Positions 60,098 to 64,000 of a stretch of 64,000 bases of DNA are shown in pieces; position 1 is the stretch's first letter, and the number at the start of each line of letters is the position of its first letter. The translations under genes and the position numbers were made by a program. Origin of the DNA: Nymphaea colorata (lineage: Eukaryota; Streptophyta; Magnoliopsida; Nymphaeales; Nymphaeaceae); contig NC_045147.1 in the NCBI RefSeq assembly GCF_008831285.2, positions 22,468,981-22,532,980 of the forward strand, read 5' to 3'. A model generated the notes under the pieces. It was not told the DNA's origin, did not search any database, and saw nothing but the letters and a program-made list of their open reading frames with translations.

Positions 60098-60989
60098 TCA
60101 AGAAGTTTGAGCATCACCGTAACTCATGTTCCAAAACCCAACTTCATTATGAAGAACTCTTACAAATGCTTCTTCAGCTTCCCTCAAAACATCCTCCTCT
60201 GCCTTCTCTAGACAGTGATCGGCAATGGACTGAAGGGAACTGCAGTAATGCTTGAAACTGCTGTTTCCCCATCGCTGGCACGTTTCAAGCAAGTCAGCTG
60301 GGGTCTTTGAGCCAGGTTCCAAACACAGCTCGAAACTTGTTTGATACACCATCTCAATGGCCCAAAATGCCGTAATACATGCAGCATAATCCACCTCTGG
60401 TTGCATCAAGTTTCCTAAAAATCTAAACAACAAAAACAGGATGTGATCAGTTTACCAAAAAAACGAATTAAGGAAATGCTTATTTACAGCCATTATAGAT
60501 TATAAAAGTAAACGACATGCGCTCATCTATCACAGCAAAATTTATCAATATGCATTTGCTTGAGCTGACGCCAATATTAGAAAATCAAAACTACTGAACC
60601 TGGACAGACAGCTTCAGCAGAGAATCAATTACAGAATGCCACATTTTACCAGACAAAACAGAAAAAAGTTAAGTATCCAATAATGAGTATAAGGATTGAA
60701 ACAGAGAGGACATTTTCTCAACAAAAAGATCTCATGCCCACTGACAAAAGTGAGTACTCAAATAATCCTCATATCTGCATCTTCATTGGTGCAGCAGGGT
60801 GCACTTACCTTTCAAGTTTCACCAACTTTTATGACTCCACTGAACTACAATTCCACAAAATGTAATGAACTATTGCAACTTATATTTCTTGATAGGAAGA
60901 AATACTGAAGTTAAGGGATATTTTATTCAGGGAAAATACTGGATAAGTTTTAAAAAAGTACAAATTACAAAAATATATAAATAATAACG

Positions 60990-61024
<35 letters not shown>

Positions 61025-63254
61025 TCACACGGAGACACACAGTATCATGAATTTATTGATAGATACTATATTTTTCCCTTGACATTGCATGAGGATCATC
61101 AGATGGATTTTTGTAGCAACGAATTTACTTCCCAAATTTTGACGAAGCTGTATGCAGTGTCATCTATTACCAGTCATTTTCATGGCATCTGATCTCCTCT
61201 AAATCTTACACATTAACAGCCATTATGTCAGACAGAGACCCCAAACAAAACAATGAAGAAGGAACAATAATTTGAGAAAAGATATTGGAGTAAACTTCTA
61301 AACAGGCCTATAGTACATGTATTGTTTCTGTATTCAGGCAATCAATGTACATAAGATGCAATTCCGAAATGTTATATCCCCTGTTGACATGGAGGAAGCT
61401 AATGGAATTGGACTCCAAATTAGTGGAAGTCCAAACGTAGAAACACAACACCACAGATCAATTTATTGGTCTTTTTTAAAAGCTGAACTCTACTGAAAAT
61501 CAGACGAAGAGTAAAATGGTGAAAAAGGTAACAGACGTTATAGCTAAATGCCCAGTAGATTTTTCATTTTAACAAATTACATTTCTTTGAGGTTTTATAT
61601 AAAATGAAATACTTGAATGATTGGTTACAAAGGTCCACTTGGGCAACAAGTTGTAACAAAAATGGAAGAAAACTATGAGAAAGCCTTGAAAACAATAAAT
61701 TCTTGGAACATTATCCTACTTCAACAAGGAAAAGTAAAATGACCTACATGCTCATATGCCAAAAGGACGATGAAAAGGTGCCAGTATATGAAAAACAAAG
61801 GAACTTGTAATCTAACCATATTAATTATATCTTCTCCTTAGTTGCAAAAAAATCTGCCACACACCTTAATCATGCAGCTATTGCCATTTGAAGTAAACAC
61901 TAATTATAGATCAGCAGTAACTAGACACAAATTACCTGCAATACTCTCTGTTTGGCTCTTGAGCAACAATACCGGAAATTGAAACATCCCATTTGGATGC
62001 TTCCTTCTTAAACCACGAGATCTCATCATGGAGAGAGGCCAAACCACCCAGTATAGTCTCCATCTCACAACCATCTGGATCACCTACTTGTTTGCATGCT
62101 TTTAGAAGCACACTGGCCACAAAAGGAACAAATTCCCTAACAAATATGTAGTCTTGTGCCTATATAATGCCAACCATCAAGAACCGATTCTAAACATGAG
62201 CAAGGAGAATAGCAATAAACATGGAGATCACTCTCAAAACATTCCACATGAGATGTAGAGCTAGCACTAGAACATACACAAGCAAGCAGAATTCTGAGGT
62301 AGAATTCGGCATTTACCAATGTTCAGAATAATGTGATGGAAACAACTAAATTTAGAAGTCATCCTCGAACTTAAGAATCAAGCCTAAGGTCAGGTTTAAG
62401 CAACCATCAATAAGAAGAATAAGCATAAAAATGATGACCAACACCAATAAATCATTTCCAAATAAACATTGAGAACTCAATAAAGATAAAGGTTATTGAT
62501 CATACAATGACAGGTAGAATATTCACAACCAAGAAGAGTGCACGAAAATGACAATTACATCGAAAAAAGTAGATTAGAGCAAGCAGGAGGGACAAACATC
62601 GGAAATACATTACAAAGAAAAGCTATAGGCTAATCTAAATAACTAAAATTGAAGCTATAGCGTACAACGCAGCAGGCAGAACATTCAGAACGAAATTAAG
62701 CAACTCCAACCCGAAGGTAGGATTAATCTTATAAGATAAAGGAACAGAATGAAAAACAGGCAAAAAGAATTCAGGGAGGATCTAAGTCAATGGTAAAAGC
62801 GTAAAAAAGATTTTGACCAATCAGCCCATCATCAACGAAAATGCAATTGAACATAGAAAGAGTAGGGTTTAAGCAGCCACCAACCCACAAGAAGAATAAG
62901 TTTAAATATGATAACCATCGTCAAGAAATTACGTCCAAAATGCAGTGTTGGAGCAAGAAGATGAACAAAATGCCTAAAATTCACCAAAAAAGAATAGCTT
63001 ACAGTCTAAAGGGAAAAACTGCACTCTAAGAAAGAAATACTATAATTAAAAAACTTGGGTAAGGATTTTCTCTGGAGGAACAATGTAGAGAATAACATAA
63101 AAACCAGAACTATAGGTTTCTGATAAATTACGAGCCAAGTCTTGAATGACGAAGGGTTTATGGTGCCTTGCTTGATGCTTAGGATGAAAGGGTGCATTGT
63201 TGCCTTCACAAAGGATTCATGGTGCTTCTGCAACCACGACTCCGTGATCCCCAT
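60098..63254 (-). CDS. TENA/THI-4 family thiamin-salvage enzyme (TenA_E type, PM36-like)
   Basis: Homologues of the plant TenA_E protein (Arabidopsis At3g16990, earlier named seed maturation protein PM36) hydrolyse formylamino- and amino-pyrimidine breakdown products of thiamin so the pyrimidine can be reused. Three minus-strand exons, 63132-63254, 61936-62159 and 60098-60422, join in frame with GT/AG borders to give 223 aa, near the usual 221. Exon 1 gives the helix [21 protein letters not shown] and FKTWL. Exon 2 continues with [40 protein letters not shown] and NREYC. Exon 3 has the family core [13 protein letters not shown], a helix with [19 protein letters not shown], and [20 protein letters not shown], which supplies the conserved Glu near the C-terminus. 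No targeting peptide is visible, so a cytosolic location is inferred. Introns are about 970 and 1,510 bp. Confidence 0.94.
60990..61024. repeat. Compound (AC)n(AT)n microsatellite in a TENA intron
   Basis: AC repeats pass directly into AT repeats within the intron between exons 2 and 3. Confidence 0.95.
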
Positions 63255-64000
63255 TGATCCACAATCCGTCTTCTTTCAATTGCTCTTTCCCTCTAAATTC
63301 CGGAGATTTTTCTTCCTTTTTCCCTCTTTTCAGTGGTTTGGAGATTAGGGTTGAATCGGACACAGGGTTCACATTTGAACTTACCAGATCCTCCCTGAGT
63401 TGGCCCGTTTGGTAAGCGCGGGAAGGGGCGAGGGAGGAAGCTCGTGGACCTTCTCTTTATGACGATTTAGTCCTCAGTCCCCCGCAGAGAGGACGATCGA
63501 CCAGGCAATCCCGCCCGTCCACCGACCGGAACGATACAACGGGTCGTCTACAGATACTGGTCCAGTTAAGCAAGATTTGTGTGTCTTTCGATTTTGATAT
63601 CTTACCAAAATGCACTCTCAAGTTTTCATGCAATAACAAGATATGCTTAAAATTTTGGACTCTTACATATTAAAAGACAGTTTTGATTTAATAATATGTT
63701 ATGTTACCATCGCAGGTGCAAAAAATAACTAAGATGATGAAGCTTTGTCACATGTCATTAGTTATATCATATGTTGCTGGCTGTTTAAGTATTTCACTTA
63801 CATTAGTGGAATGATATAAAAAATAATCCACCTTGATTACTTGTATACACTAGGGATTAAAATAAAAATAACTAAAATGCTCTTCCCGCTAAAATAGTAG
63901 TCTCCCTATAAATGTAAAAAATAGAATGTGAAAAAAAGGTGTCCTCATTAAATGACAAAGTTGCCCCTCTGATTTGTTTCTCTTGGAAAAGAGATATATT
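63255..64000. other. TENA promoter/leader and AT-rich spacer
   Basis: The first ~200 bp upstream of the start codon are probably leader and promoter, with a GC-richer patch at about 63400-63560. The remainder is AT-rich and shows no gene. Confidence 0.5.

Overview
The window is nuclear DNA from a flowering plant. Genes have many short exons with GT..AG introns and AT-rich, microsatellite-rich introns. There is a plant-type nuclear tRNA-His gene, and several gene families are found only in plants or plastid-bearing lineages (CP12, OEP16, a group S1 bZIP with its sucrose-control uORF). I cannot name the species. All exon joins below were checked by hand for reading-frame continuity and GT/AG borders; none is backed by transcript data.

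Layout. (1) 1-15103, +: the 3' nineteen coding exons of a protein phosphatase 4 regulatory subunit 3 gene (PP4R3/SMEK/PSY2 type); the 5' part lies outside the window. Two introns hold non-autonomous DNA transposons and another holds a 237-bp tandem duplication. (2) 17911-20501, +: a seven-exon OEP16-2-type outer envelope channel with ABRE-like boxes upstream. (3) 24144-26418, -: a two-exon RluA-type RNA pseudouridine synthase. (4) 27434-33668, +: a seven-exon organellar peptide chain release factor 2, head-to-head with (3). (5) 35355-35426, -: tRNA-His(GUG). (6) 38861-43635, +: the small GTPase SAR1 (COPII coat), 193 aa, preceded by a probable long leader intron. (7) 52474-52983, +: an intronless group S1 bZIP transcription factor; its leader carries a 28-codon uORF ending in the sucrose-control peptide core. 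(8) 57637-58020, -: CP12, a Calvin-cycle regulator, single exon. (9) 60098-63254, -: a three-exon TENA/THI-4-family thiamin-salvage enzyme.

Intergenic DNA, especially 43.6-52.4 kb and 20.5-24.1 kb, is AT-rich and holds MITE-like elements, compound microsatellites and short tandem duplications, with no convincing genes. The genes do not form a functional operon. From memory, homologues of (3), (4) and (6) also lie close together in Arabidopsis (At1g56330-At1g56350), which suggests an old conserved gene neighbourhood. The most notable regulatory feature is the bZIP leader, where a 16-codon uORF and the sucrose-peptide uORF overlap through an ATGA.
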